A stretch of 64,000 bases of DNA from the NCBI RefSeq assembly GCF_023700745.1, contig NZ_JAMPYG010000012.1, forward strand, positions 34,939 to 98,938. Direction: 5' to 3'. The notes under the pieces were generated by a model that worked only from the letters and a program-made list of their open reading frames with translations, ran no database searches and had not been told where the DNA came from. The translations under genes were made by a program, and so were the position numbers. Positions 1-8,338 of the stretch are shown in pieces. Every line of letters begins with the position of its first letter. Positions within the stretch are counted from its first letter, which is position 1. Source of the stretch: Rhodoferax sp. (lineage in GTDB: Bacteria > Pseudomonadota > Gammaproteobacteria > Burkholderiales > Burkholderiaceae_C).

Positions 1-219
1 CAACTGGTGAGTCAAGGCGCCAAATTGCACCCGTTCTCCAATGACATCATGAAAGCAGCTTTCAAGGCGACCGAGGATGTCTACGCCGAGCTGAGTGCCA
101 AGAACCCGAACTGGAAGAAGATTTATGGGGATATGAAGCCGTTCCGTGCAGACGCCAACCTTTGGGCCCGCTTTACCGAACAGCGTTTTGACAGCTTCAT
201 GCAGTCGCAAAAACTGTAA
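1..219 (+). CDS. TRAP transporter substrate-binding protein, C-terminal end (partial)
   Basis: An open frame runs in from the left edge and stops at 217-219, so only the last 72 residues are present. The end of the protein (motif MKPFRADANLWARF followed by a helical tail) is typical of the C-terminus of DctP-type periplasmic solute receptors of TRAP transporters. These bind a carboxylate-type ligand and hand it to the DctQM membrane subunits. The neighbouring permease genes lie on the opposite strand and converge on this gene, which is unusual for a TRAP operon. The ligand cannot be judged from this fragment. Confidence 0.8.
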   Translation, partial: QLVSQGAKLHPFSNDIMKAAFKATEDVYAELSAKNPNWKKIYGDMKPFRADANLWARFTEQRFDSFMQSQKL

Positions 220-232
220 GCTGTCTCTGCTG

Positions 233-262
233 AAAAAACCGCGCTGCTGCGCGGTTTTTTTT
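233..262. terminator. Rho-independent terminator, probably bidirectional
   Basis: A-rich stretch, stem CCGCGC, loop TGCT, stem GCGCGG, then eight T. It lies 14 bases after the stop of the substrate-binding gene. The A-run on the left arm would serve as a U-tract for the convergent dctM transcript, whose stop is at 332. Confidence 0.85.
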
Positions 263-331
263 ATCTGGATGAAGGCAAGAAAACGCCAGCGGTCTCGCGA
301 CGCCGGCCTTTCATTGCGTTCTCGGGTCAGC

Positions 332-2182
332 TCAGGGCTTGGCCTTCTTTGCGTCCTTGGCAATGGCCTCCTGCATGGCTTTCATGGGGTCGATTTCCTC
401 TTCCAATGCGGGGGGTGCTTCCAAGGCGGCCGGGGCGTTGCTGTCATTGGCAGTTCCTGAATCCTCAGGAGGCTCGGTCTGTTCGGTCTCGGTCAGCGGT
501 TCCACATCATGCATTTGCAGCTGCTCCATGACCGCGGCGTCGCTCAAACCCTTGTCTTTGGACATGTTGCCTACCACCAGTGACGGGAAAGTCATGATGG
601 CTGCCACCATGATGAGCTGCAACACGATGAAGGCAATGGAACCCTTGTAGATCTCGTTGGTGCTCACGGCCTTGATGGTCTTGCTGGTCACGCGGTCTTT
701 GTAGTCGAACTTGGCGGCCACGCTGCGCAGGTAAAACAGGGCAAAACCAAAGGGCGGTGTCAGGAACGAGGTTTGCAGGTTCATGGCAATGATCACGCCG
801 AACCAGATCATCGCCATGTCGGGCGTCATGCCGGGCACCAGACCGGGCAGGATTTTTTCGGCCACCGGGGCCAGCAAAGGCAGCACGATAAAGGCAATCT
901 CGAAGAAGTCGATGAACATGCCCAGCACGAAAACCAGCAGGTTGACCACAATCAAAAAGCCCCAGCCACCCCCTGGCATGTCGGTAAACAGATGCTCAAC
1001 CCAGATGTGGCCATCGGCGGCGTTGAAAGTGAAACTGAAGACTGTGGAGCCAATCAGGATGAACAGCACGAACGTGGCCAGTTTGGCGGTGTTTTCCAGT
1101 GCCTGATTGAGCAGCGGCATGCTGAGGCGCTTCTTGCCGATGGCCAGGATCAGGGCACCGAGCGCGCCCATGGCGCCGCCCTCGGTAGGCGTAGCAACGC
1201 CCAGGAAAATCGTGCCCAGCACCAGGAAGATCAGGATCAGTGGCGGCATCAGCACAAACGTGACCTGCTCGGCCAGTCGTGACAGCAGGCCCATTTTGGT
1301 GATGCGGTTGAGCAGCGCCAGCACCAGGCCGGTGATGGAGGCCAGCGTCAGCGTCATGATGACGATTTCGTCACCAGCCGAAGGGATGCTGCGTTCCAGC
1401 CAGCGCGTCATCAGGGTGTCGTGCACCTGGGCCCAGCTCCAGCCGACGGCCGAACAAATGAGCACCAGCACCAGCAGCGACTTGTGGCCCGAGCTGCCAT
1501 TGGCCTCGCGGTAGATACGGGCCTCTTGCGGCAGCGCAGGCACCCAGGCCGGTTTCACCAGCGCCACGATCACCACAAACACGATGTACAGGCCGACCAG
1601 CAGCAGACCGGGCAGCAGGGCACCAGCGTACATGTCGCCCACCGAGCGGCCCAATTGGTCGGCCAGCACAATCAGCACCAGCGACGGCGGTATGGCTTGC
1701 GCCAGCGTGCCCGAGGCCGTGATGGCCCCGGTGGCAATGACCCGGTTGTAACCGTAACGCAGCATGATGGGCAGAGAAATCAGACCCATGGAGATCACCG
1801 CAGCCGCCACCACGCCGGTGGTTGCGGCCAGCAGTGCGCCCACCAGGATCACCGCAATGGCGAGGCCACCGCGTAGCGGGCCAAAGACCTGGCCCACAGT
1901 CTCAAGCAAATCCTCGGCCATGCCCGAGCGTTCCAGAATAATCCCCATGAAGGTGAAAAATGGGATCGCCAACAGCGTGTCGTTTTGCATAATGCCGAAG
2001 ATGCGCAGGGGCAGGGCCTGAAACAGTGACGGCGGAAAAATGCCGGCCTCCATGCCGATAAAGCCAAAACCCAGACCGGTAGCGGCCAGGGCGAAAGCAA
2101 CGGGGAAACCAGTCAGCAAGAAGGCGAACAGGCCACAGAACATGAGCGGCACAAATTGCTGTGCCAAAAAGGTGGTTTGCAT
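332..2182 (-). CDS. dctM: TRAP transporter large permease (DctM type)
   Basis: Inner-membrane subunit that moves the substrate in symport with sodium or protons. The 616-residue protein has many hydrophobic segments. Its N-terminal half carries the family pattern (FVPLMFCGLFAFLLTGFPVA, then NDTLLAIPFFTFMG and the ASGTLAQAIPPS loop). Most DctM proteins have about 430 residues. This one is longer because of a central insertion near residues 220-300 and a tail after about residue 540. The tail is rich in Glu, Pro and Ala and has no membrane segment. Long forms of this kind occur in the subgroup annotated for mannitol or chloroaromatic substrates, but the substrate here is unknown. The ATG directly abuts the stop of dctQ upstream. 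Confidence 0.92.
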   Translation of the reverse strand: MQTTFLAQQFVPLMFCGLFAFLLTGFPVAFALAATGLGFGFIGMEAGIFPPSLFQALPLRIFGIMQNDTLLAIPFFTFMGIILERSGMAEDLLETVGQVFGPLRGGLAIAVILVGALLAATTGVVAAAVISMGLISLPIMLRYGYNRVIATGAITASGTLAQAIPPSLVLIVLADQLGRSVGDMYAGALLPGLLLVGLYIVFVVIVALVKPAWVPALPQEARIYREANGSSGHKSLLVLVLICSAVGWSWAQVHDTLMTRWLERSIPSAGDEIVIMTLTLASITGLVLALLNRITKMGLLSRLAEQVTFVLMPPLILIFLVLGTIFLGVATPTEGGAMGALGALILAIGKKRLSMPLLNQALENTAKLATFVLFILIGSTVFSFTFNAADGHIWVEHLFTDMPGGGWGFLIVVNLLVFVLGMFIDFFEIAFIVLPLLAPVAEKILPGLVPGMTPDMAMIWFGVIIAMNLQTSFLTPPFGFALFYLRSVAAKFDYKDRVTSKTIKAVSTNEIYKGSIAFIVLQLIMVAAIMTFPSLVVGNMSKDKGLSDAAVMEQLQMHDVEPLTETEQTEPPEDSGTANDSNAPAALEAPPALEEEIDPMKAMQEAIAKDAKKAKP

Positions 2183-2785
2183 TTATTTGCCCTCTGCCAA
2201 TTTGCGCGCGACGATCGCTTCGAGTTCTTCCATGTGTTTTTCTTCGTCGGATTTGCTGACTTCATGAGACAGCACATCAGGCCCTTCACCCCTTAAAAAA
2301 GCAATACGTTTGATCAGCTCGGACAGACCCTGTAAAGCCAGCAGCGAAAAACCCAGGGGAATCAAGCCGTAGGCGGGCCAGCGGATCAGGCCACCGGCGT
2401 TTTGTGACATTTCGCTGGTGGCCAAGGCGTTCGTGAATAGCGGCCAGCTCAGCACGATGGAAAGCATGCAGAACGGAAACAGCACGGCAATGATGCCGAT
2501 CACGTCAATCCAGTTGCGCGTGCGCGCCGTCAGTTTGGTGGCGATAAAGTCAATGCGCACATGTGAATTTTTCAGGAAACCATAACCGGCACCCATCAGG
2601 AAAACAGCGGCAAACAGGTACCACTGGATTTCGAGCAGGCCATTGGAACTGACGTTGAATATTTTGCGCACAATGGCATTGCCTGCGCTGATCAGTGTGG
2701 TGGCGAGGATCAGCCACATGGTGACTTTGCCGATCCAGGTGGTGATCTTGTCGATCAGCCGGGACAGCGCGAGAAATGGGGTCAT
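2183..2785 (-). CDS. dctQ: TRAP transporter small permease (DctQ type)
   Basis: A 200-residue membrane protein with four predicted transmembrane segments (about residues 15-40, 55-75, 95-120 and 140-165). It carries the family motif around NGLLEIQWYLFAAVFLMGAGY and the sequence HVRIDF. It pairs with DctM to form the membrane part of the carrier. The C-terminal 35 residues are charged and cytoplasmic. The gene starts with ATG and ends exactly where dctM begins, so the two are surely cotranscribed. The region from 2786 to 2951 upstream must hold its promoter; no clear sigma-54 or other signature was seen there. Confidence 0.92.
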   Translation of the reverse strand: MTPFLALSRLIDKITTWIGKVTMWLILATTLISAGNAIVRKIFNVSSNGLLEIQWYLFAAVFLMGAGYGFLKNSHVRIDFIATKLTARTRNWIDVIGIIAVLFPFCMLSIVLSWPLFTNALATSEMSQNAGGLIRWPAYGLIPLGFSLLALQGLSELIKRIAFLRGEGPDVLSHEVSKSDEEKHMEELEAIVARKLAEGK

Positions 2786-2951
2786 GGTGTCTCCATTATT
2801 TGAATGTTGCGCAGGTGAACCACGGTAATGGTTTCGTGCGGTCTGAAAGACGCTGGAGTTTAGCGTTTAAGGTTTGAAAGTTGGCATGATCAATTTTAGG
2901 TGTAGGCGTGAAATTTTTGTTGCCGCCCCAACCATGATGTCATGGTGAGCA

Positions 2952-4085
2952 TCAACTTGATGCCGGTGTTTTGCTGTGCCGGTAATCCCACCAAGGTAGA
3001 ACCTTGCGCATGGACCGTACCTGGCCACTGTACTGAGCCGAATATCCAGGTACTTTGGCGATCTGGCCGAGCCATTGGGGTGTTTGCAGCAGCTGGCGCA
3101 AGGCCCCAATGCCAGGCTGTGCCAGGGCCGATTTAAGGCAAACCAGGTGGTACTGCTCCTCGGCCAGCGGGACAAAGTCGAGTCCGGCTTGCTGCGCGGC
3201 GGCAGCGATGCCCATGCCCGCATCACATTGGCCCGCTGCCACCGCTTGCGCCACGGCAGCGTGCGACGGCTCGGTGTGGTCATAGCCATTCACCTCACTG
3301 GCCAGCAGATTGGCCTGCGCCAGCAGTTCATCGAGCACCACGCGTGTGCCACTGCCCAGCGTGCGGTTGGCAAAGCGGACCCGGCGCAATACCACGTCCT
3401 GCAAGCTGTGTACGTCCCGTGGGTTGCCGCGCGCCACCATTAAGCCCTGGGTACGCTGGGCAAAACCAATAATTTTGTGTTGACCGGGCTGTAACAGCGG
3501 TTTGTAGGTGCGCTCTGTCAGGGTTTTTTTACCGCTGCCGAGCAGGGTGTGAAAGCCAGCCATCACACAGCGGCCTTCGTTCAGCGCGCGGATGGCATCG
3601 ACACTGCCTGTGAAGCGGATGTCCAGATGCAGCCTGCCGGGTCCGGAATCCAGCGCCAGGGTTTCCCTTTTCAGCGCATGCTCGCGCAAGCTTGAGAGCG
3701 CATCGTCATGGCTGGCGTAGAGTGTGACCACATGTACGCTGTCGTCAAAGGCCAGCGCGTAGCTGCGTTCCAGCTCGGCGCGCAAGGCCTCTATCTGGGG
3801 TGACAGACGGGCTTGGGCCTGGCGCTCAGCCCACATCAGTTTGTTGCCGAACGTTGTCAAACGGGCTGATTGACCTTTTTCCCAGACCACCAACTCGTTG
3901 CCCAGCTCGTTTTCCCAGCGTTTGAGTTCGCCCCAGACGTGGCGGTAGCTCAAGCCCAGCGCGCGTGCGCCTCCAGAAATGGAGCCCTGGCTGCTGACGG
4001 CCTGCAGCAAGTCGATCAGCGGATTGCGTACCTGCGCGGGGCTGCTGTCTTGGGAGAGGGTGTAGTGGAGTTGGAGCCTATGCAC
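2952..4085 (-). CDS. ModE-like regulator with periplasmic-binding-protein-like sensor domain
   Basis: A 377-residue protein. Residues about 20-95 resemble the ModE winged helix (LIDLLQAVSSQGSISGGARA, then LSYRHVWGELKRWENELG and LTTFGNKL). Residues about 110-350 resemble a substrate-binding-protein fold like those of molybdate, tungstate and PBP-like sensors (GSVDAIRALNEGRCVMAGFH; GSGTRVVLDELL). The gene is divergent from tupBCA, with 97 bases between the starts. This placement suggests it senses tungstate or molybdate, or a pterin-linked signal, and represses the importer. The family is found beside tup and mod loci, but binding of oxyanion has not been shown from this sequence. The ligand is an inference. 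Confidence 0.8.
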   Translation of the reverse strand: MHRLQLHYTLSQDSSPAQVRNPLIDLLQAVSSQGSISGGARALGLSYRHVWGELKRWENELGNELVVWEKGQSARLTTFGNKLMWAERQAQARLSPQIEALRAELERSYALAFDDSVHVVTLYASHDDALSSLREHALKRETLALDSGPGRLHLDIRFTGSVDAIRALNEGRCVMAGFHTLLGSGKKTLTERTYKPLLQPGQHKIIGFAQRTQGLMVARGNPRDVHSLQDVVLRRVRFANRTLGSGTRVVLDELLAQANLLASEVNGYDHTEPSHAAVAQAVAAGQCDAGMGIAAAAQQAGLDFVPLAEEQYHLVCLKSALAQPGIGALRQLLQTPQWLGQIAKVPGYSAQYSGQVRSMRKVLPWWDYRHSKTPASS

Positions 4086-4182
4086 GATGGTTCATATCGC
4101 CAGGTTTTAGATCGGTGGCTACGATAGCTTAAACCATAAAGATCAGCGCCACGAGGGCGTCTGTCCCGGAATCATTTTTGCC

Positions 4183-4923
4183 ATGACCACCTTTGTCGAA
4201 AGCGGTGCCACCGCGCTGCAACTCATCACCGCCATGGACACCGAATTGCTCACGATTGTGGGCCGCTCCCTGGCTGTGAGTGCCACCGCCTGCGCGCTGG
4301 CCTGCAGCCTGGGGCTGGTGTTGGGCGCCTGGCTGGGGGTGGCCCGCTTTGCCGGGCGTGGCGCCGTGCTGACGCTGCTCAATACATTTTTGGCCGTGCC
4401 CTCGGTGGTGGTCGGGCTGCTGATTTACCTGCTGCTGTCGCGTACCGGGCCGCTGGGATTTTTGGGCTGGTTGTTCAGCTTCAAGGCCATGGTGCTGGCG
4501 CAAGCAGTGCTGGTGCTGCCGGTGGTCACCGCCTTGACGCGGCAAGCGGTGGAAGATGCACAGGATGTGCATGGTGAGCAATTGCAGTCGCTCGGTGCCC
4601 AGCCGCTGATGCGCAGCCTGTTGCTGGCCTGGGACGAGCGCTACGCCTTGCTCACCGTGCTGATTGCATCTTTTGGCCGCGCCGTCTCGGAAGTGGGCGC
4701 GGTGATGATCGTGGGCGGCAACATCGACGGTTTTACCCGTGTCATGACCACGGCGATTGCGTTGGAGACCAGCAAGGGCGACTTGCCGCTGGCCCTGGGG
4801 CTGGGACTGATCTTGCTCGGCGTGGTGCTGTTGCTCAACATGCTGATCGCGTGGCTGCGGCGCTGGCGCGAAAAGCAGGAGGGCGGCACGGCCCCTGTGT
4901 CGGCGTTGGGAGTGCGCGCTTGA
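4183..4923 (+). CDS. tupB: Tungstate ABC transporter, permease
   Basis: A 246-residue inner-membrane subunit with about five or six hydrophobic segments. It carries the EAA-type loop that contacts the ATPase (ALTRQAVEDAQDVHGEQLQSLGA; later ASFGRAVSEVGAVMIVGGN). The combination SEVGAVMIVGGNI and the order permease-ATPase-binding protein match TupB rather than ModB. Modest uncertainty remains because TupB and related anion permeases are alike. The stop at 4921-4923 overlaps the start of tupC. Confidence 0.88.
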   Translation: MTTFVESGATALQLITAMDTELLTIVGRSLAVSATACALACSLGLVLGAWLGVARFAGRGAVLTLLNTFLAVPSVVVGLLIYLLLSRTGPLGFLGWLFSFKAMVLAQAVLVLPVVTALTRQAVEDAQDVHGEQLQSLGAQPLMRSLLLAWDERYALLTVLIASFGRAVSEVGAVMIVGGNIDGFTRVMTTAIALETSKGDLPLALGLGLILLGVVLLLNMLIAWLRRWREKQEGGTAPVSALGVRA

Positions 4924-5639
4924 ACAGGGTTTACACACTGACCGATGCGTGTGCCCATTTTGGTCCGCCGAACCGCGCAGTGCGCGCACTCTCCGATATC
5001 AGCTTGCAGATTCACGCGGGTGAGCGCGTGGCGCTGGTAGGGGCCAATGGCTGCGGCAAGAGCACACTGTTGCGTTTGTTGCACGGCCTGACGCCACCCA
5101 CATCGGGGCAAGTCCGGAGTGAACCTGGCTTGCGTCAGGCCATGCTTTTTCAAAAACCTCACCTGATGCGTCTGTCGGTGCAGGCCAATATTGCGCTGGG
5201 CCTGTGGCTGCGTGGTACACCCTGGGTTCAGGCAAGGGTTCAGGCCTTGACGGCGCTGGACCGGGTGGGTTTGCTGGCGCTGGCCCGGCGCAACGCACGC
5301 CAGCTCTCCGGCGGTCAGCAGCAGCGGGTGGCCATGGCGCGCGCCTGGTCCTTGAAGCCACAAGTGCTGTTGCTCGATGAGCCGACCGCCAGCCTGGACC
5401 CCCACGCCAAGCGCGAGGTGGAGTCCCTGATTGAAGAGTTTGCCAGCGGTTCAGAGGCCATGACCCTTGTGTTTGCCAGCCATAACCTCGGTCAGGTCAA
5501 GCGCCTGGCGAGCCGTGTGATCTATCTGGAGCAGGGCCGGGTGCTGGCTGACTTGCCGGTGCAGGATTTTTTTGGCGGGCCCTTGCTGCAGCAACAGTAC
5601 CCGGCGGCCCATTTGTTTGTCAAAGGAGAACTTGTATGA
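4920..5639 (+). CDS. tupC: Tungstate ABC transporter, ATP-binding subunit
   Basis: ATPase that powers tungstate import. Taken from TTG at 4920, which overlaps the tupB stop as TTGA and gives 239 residues. An ATG at 4851 would overlap tupB by 73 bases and add a non-homologous leader, so it was not used. Seen in the protein: Walker A GANGCGKST (about residues 41-49), signature LSGGQQQR (about 129), Walker B VLLLDEPTA (about 150) and the H-loop Ser-His in FASHNLGQVKRLA. It lacks the C-terminal TOBE domain present in ModC downstream. Its end overlaps the tupA start by ATGA. Confidence 0.88.
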   Translation: MNRVYTLTDACAHFGPPNRAVRALSDISLQIHAGERVALVGANGCGKSTLLRLLHGLTPPTSGQVRSEPGLRQAMLFQKPHLMRLSVQANIALGLWLRGTPWVQARVQALTALDRVGLLALARRNARQLSGGQQQRVAMARAWSLKPQVLLLDEPTASLDPHAKREVESLIEEFASGSEAMTLVFASHNLGQVKRLASRVIYLEQGRVLADLPVQDFFGGPLLQQQYPAAHLFVKGELV

Positions 5640-6490
5640 AAACCGTGAAATCTTTTCTCCTTTTTCAAGTGCGCGCAGACTTGACCTTGGCGCGGCTAAC
5701 GGCTGTTGCGTTCGCCTGTCTGGGTGCTTCCCTGCCGGTGCAAGCGCAGTCGCCGTCGATTGTGGTGGCGTCAACCACGTCGACCGAACAATCGGGGTTA
5801 TTTTCCGTGCTACTGCCCGAGTTCAAGAAAGCCAGTGGCATCGAGGTGAAGGTGGTCGCTTTGGGCACCGGCCAGGCCATCGACATGGGGCGCCGCGGCG
5901 ATGCCGACGTGTTGTTTGTGCATGACAAGGTGGCCGAGGAAAAAGTAGTGGCAGAAGGCTTCGCTGTCAAGCGCCTTGAGGTGATGTACAACGACTTTGT
6001 ATTGGTGGGTCCGGCGACTGACCCGCTCAAGGTCAAGGGCTCGGATGTGGTTGAAGCGCTTAAAAAAATCGCTGCAGCCAATGGTGCGTTCATCTCGCGT
6101 GGCGATAAAAGCGGCACCCATGCGGCTGAGCTGCGTTTCTGGAAAATAGCCGACCTGGCGGAAAAACAGGGCAACGGCTACAGATCCTGCGGCTGCGGCA
6201 TGGGGCCGGCACTCAACATGGCGTCCAGCAGCAATGCCTACGCGTTGACCGACCGGGGCACCTGGCTCAACTTCAAAAACCGGGGCGAATTGAAAGTGCT
6301 GGTGGAAGGCGACCAACGCTTGTTCAACCAATACGGGGTGATGCTGGTCAATCCGGCCAAGCACCCGCATGTGAAAGCGACAGAGGGTCAGAAATTCGTC
6401 GACTGGGTGACATCAGCCGCCGGTCAGGGCGCGATTGTCAGCTACAAAATTGGCGGTGAACAATTGTTTTTTCCGAACGCGGTGAAGTGA
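5636..6490 (+). CDS. tupA: Tungstate-binding periplasmic protein
   Basis: A 284-residue exported solute receptor. The signal peptide ends near residue 38 (LGASLPVQAQS). The TupA signature TTST is at residues 47-50, followed by GTGQAIDMGRRGDADVLFVHD, RGDKSGTH (155-162) and AYALTDRGTWL (201-211). These contacts bind tungstate very tightly in characterised TupA proteins. Residues 182-190 read YRSCGCGMG, whereas the family normally has a non-cysteine YxExGxGMG pattern here, so two cysteines (185 and 187) lie next to the anion site. The gene starts by ATGA overlap with tupC. The supply of tungsten fits the aldehyde oxidoreductase encoded at 24549-26402. Confidence 0.9.
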   Translation: MKTVKSFLLFQVRADLTLARLTAVAFACLGASLPVQAQSPSIVVASTTSTEQSGLFSVLLPEFKKASGIEVKVVALGTGQAIDMGRRGDADVLFVHDKVAEEKVVAEGFAVKRLEVMYNDFVLVGPATDPLKVKGSDVVEALKKIAAANGAFISRGDKSGTHAAELRFWKIADLAEKQGNGYRSCGCGMGPALNMASSSNAYALTDRGTWLNFKNRGELKVLVEGDQRLFNQYGVMLVNPAKHPHVKATEGQKFVDWVTSAAGQGAIVSYKIGGEQLFFPNAVK

Positions 6491-6515
6491 ATGCCGACTG
6501 GGGTTCTCACGGGCC

Positions 6516-6833
6516 TCAGTTGCGTAGTAGCACATACAACATCGTGCCCGTCAAAATACTCAGCAAGGGGTGTTTTTTCCACCATTGCAAGGCCACGACG
6601 GTGGCCGCCGCCGCCGCTTCTGCCCAAGGGCCGGACGGATTTTGGCGGGCACTGCCGACCAGCGTGTGCAACAGCAACAGCGCCATGATGGCCAGTGGCA
6701 AAAAGCGTCCCAGCTGTTGCACCAGCGGGTGACTTTGCAGCCAGCGCGCCGCCAGAAAGGGCAGGGCGCGCAGACCAAATGTGACCACGGCCATGGCTGC
6801 GATCGCACCAATGGCATACGTAATGTCGATCAT
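6516..6833 (-). CDS. azlD: AzlD-family branched-chain amino acid exporter subunit
   Basis: A 105-residue small membrane protein (start ATG at 6833, MIDITYAIGAIAAMAVVTFG). It has three or four hydrophobic segments and the AzlD pattern TFGLRALPFLAARWL. It pairs with AzlC, a larger membrane protein, to export branched-chain amino acids or their analogues. The start overlaps the azlC stop by four bases (ATGA), which fixes it. A longer in-frame extension upstream would run deep into azlC and was rejected. Confidence 0.85.
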   Translation of the reverse strand: MIDITYAIGAIAAMAVVTFGLRALPFLAARWLQSHPLVQQLGRFLPLAIMALLLLHTLVGSARQNPSGPWAEAAAAATVVALQWWKKHPLLSILTGTMLYVLLRN

Positions 6834-7531
6834 GGTGTGACCTCGCTGGCAGCCGGCTTGCGCCAGAACAGTCCGGCCAGCACGCTCAGGCCAATGGCGC
6901 TCAACAGGGCGTGTTGCGGCAGCAGCGCCCAGGCGACCGCATAACTCACCACGGCCACCCACAGCGGTGCGGCTGAGTCAGCATGGCGCCACTGTTCCAC
7001 CGCGAGCACGGCAAACAGGGCCGCCAGCGCAAAGTCCAGCCCCACCAGTGAAATTTGCGCCTGCGCCCCGATCACGGCGCCCAACAAAGTGCCCAACACC
7101 CACCAGCCCTGGTTGAGCAAGGCGACGGTGACCATCTGGCGCGTGCGGGTGCCCGGCGGCAGCGTGGTCAGCACCGAATAGGTCTCATCGGTCAGGGCAA
7201 ACACCAGATACCAGCGTGCCCAGGGTTTCACAGGGAGCTTGTCCAGCAGAGACAAACCATAAAACACGTGACGTAAGTTCACCACCAGGGTGGCCAGGGC
7301 GATGGAGGCCACGGGCAGTCCCGCGGCCAGCATCGGCACCATCATGAACTGCGCTGCACCGGCAAACACAAAAACACTGGCCAGGAGCGCCAGCCACCAC
7401 GGTGCGCCCGCCTGCACAAACAAAAAGCCGAACACCATGCCCAGCGGCACATAACCCATGGCCACCGGCACCGAGAGTGACAATACTGAAATGGGGCGGC
7501 TGGGCGGGCTGGGAGCGGGTGTGGCGGACAT
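6830..7531 (-). CDS. azlC: AzlC-family branched-chain amino acid exporter, large subunit
   Basis: A 233-residue membrane protein with about seven hydrophobic segments. Family signatures seen are SVPVAMGYVPLGMVFGFLFVQAG near the N-terminus, AAQFMMVPMLAAG, LVVNLRHVFYGLSL and FALTDETYSVL. The last two are the most typical of AzlC. It forms the export channel with AzlD, encoded immediately downstream with a four-base overlap. The transported amino acid is inferred from the family. Confidence 0.9.
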   Translation of the reverse strand: MSATPAPSPPSRPISVLSLSVPVAMGYVPLGMVFGFLFVQAGAPWWLALLASVFVFAGAAQFMMVPMLAAGLPVASIALATLVVNLRHVFYGLSLLDKLPVKPWARWYLVFALTDETYSVLTTLPPGTRTRQMVTVALLNQGWWVLGTLLGAVIGAQAQISLVGLDFALAALFAVLAVEQWRHADSAAPLWVAVVSYAVAWALLPQHALLSAIGLSVLAGLFWRKPAASEVTP

Positions 7532-7642
7532 GATGCTTGGCGAGTCGGTGCGGTCAGAAGACCGGGATTGTGACAGCCTGTATTTTTGCCACCTCGCGTG
7601 CGAGGCGCCGTTGGCACTGACTTTTGGTGATAAATTTGGGTC

Positions 7643-8338
7643 ATGATGATTATTCGCAGTACCCGCGTGGCATTTTTATGTGCCTCGCTGCTGTCGGTGG
7701 TGGCGCTTCTGACGGCACCAGTCCACGCCGCGGACGCCAAGCAGGCACCGCTTGTGGCTACCGGAACCCAATTCATTGAACGCGCGGCCACCGCAAAGAC
7801 CCTGGCGCAGCTGCGTCAGGGCGGTTATGCCCTGTATCTGCGTCACGCCAGCACCGACAACAACCAGCCCGACCGCCTGCCGACGGTGGATCTGATGGAT
7901 TGCAGCACCCAGCGACCGTTGACCGCTGAGGGACGCGCCCAGGCGGCCCACGTTGGGCGCGCCATCCGGGCGGCACGCATTCCCATCAAAAACATCCACA
8001 TCAGCCCGCTGTGCCGCGTCAGGGACACGGCCAGAGCAGCGTTTCCTGGCCGCAAGGTCCTGGTGGACGGGCTGCTCATGTACACCGGCAACATGACCGA
8101 GGCCCAGAAGGCCCCCATTGTTGCCAACACCCGGCAGCTGCTGTCCAGGCCGGTGGCCTTGGGCAGCAACCGCCTGGTGATTGCCCACGCGCCCAATTTG
8201 ATGGACTTGATGGGCTACTTTCCCAAAGAGGCCACGCTGGTGGTGTTTCGCCCCCGGGGCGAAGCCGGGTTTGATTATGTGGCGAGCATCCCGCTCGATT
8301 TGTGGGCAGAGCTGTTACCCCCAGGGGCTATCAAATGA
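7643..8338 (+). CDS. Exported histidine phosphatase family protein
   Basis: A 231-residue protein with a clear signal peptide (hydrophobic residues 9-26, cleavage near VHAADA at 28-31). The mature part has the histidine phosphatase motif LYLRHASTD (Arg67, His68) and the second catalytic His in LVIAHAPNLMDLMG (around residue 183). The usual RHG or RHGE reads RHAS, which is common in the SixA-like and periplasmic branches. The 3' end overlaps the start of the hybrid kinase gene by ATGA, so the two are translated together. SixA acts on HPt domains in the cytoplasm, but this protein is exported and cannot reach that domain directly. Its substrate is unknown. Confidence 0.8.
   Translation: MMIIRSTRVAFLCASLLSVVALLTAPVHAADAKQAPLVATGTQFIERAATAKTLAQLRQGGYALYLRHASTDNNQPDRLPTVDLMDCSTQRPLTAEGRAQAAHVGRAIRAARIPIKNIHISPLCRVRDTARAAFPGRKVLVDGLLMYTGNMTEAQKAPIVANTRQLLSRPVALGSNRLVIAHAPNLMDLMGYFPKEATLVVFRPRGEAGFDYVASIPLDLWAELLPPGAIK

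Noticed and set aside
4851..4920. ATG at 4851 as the start of tupC
   Set aside because: It would overlap tupB by 73 bases and add a leader with no homology; TTG at 4920 overlaps the stop cleanly.
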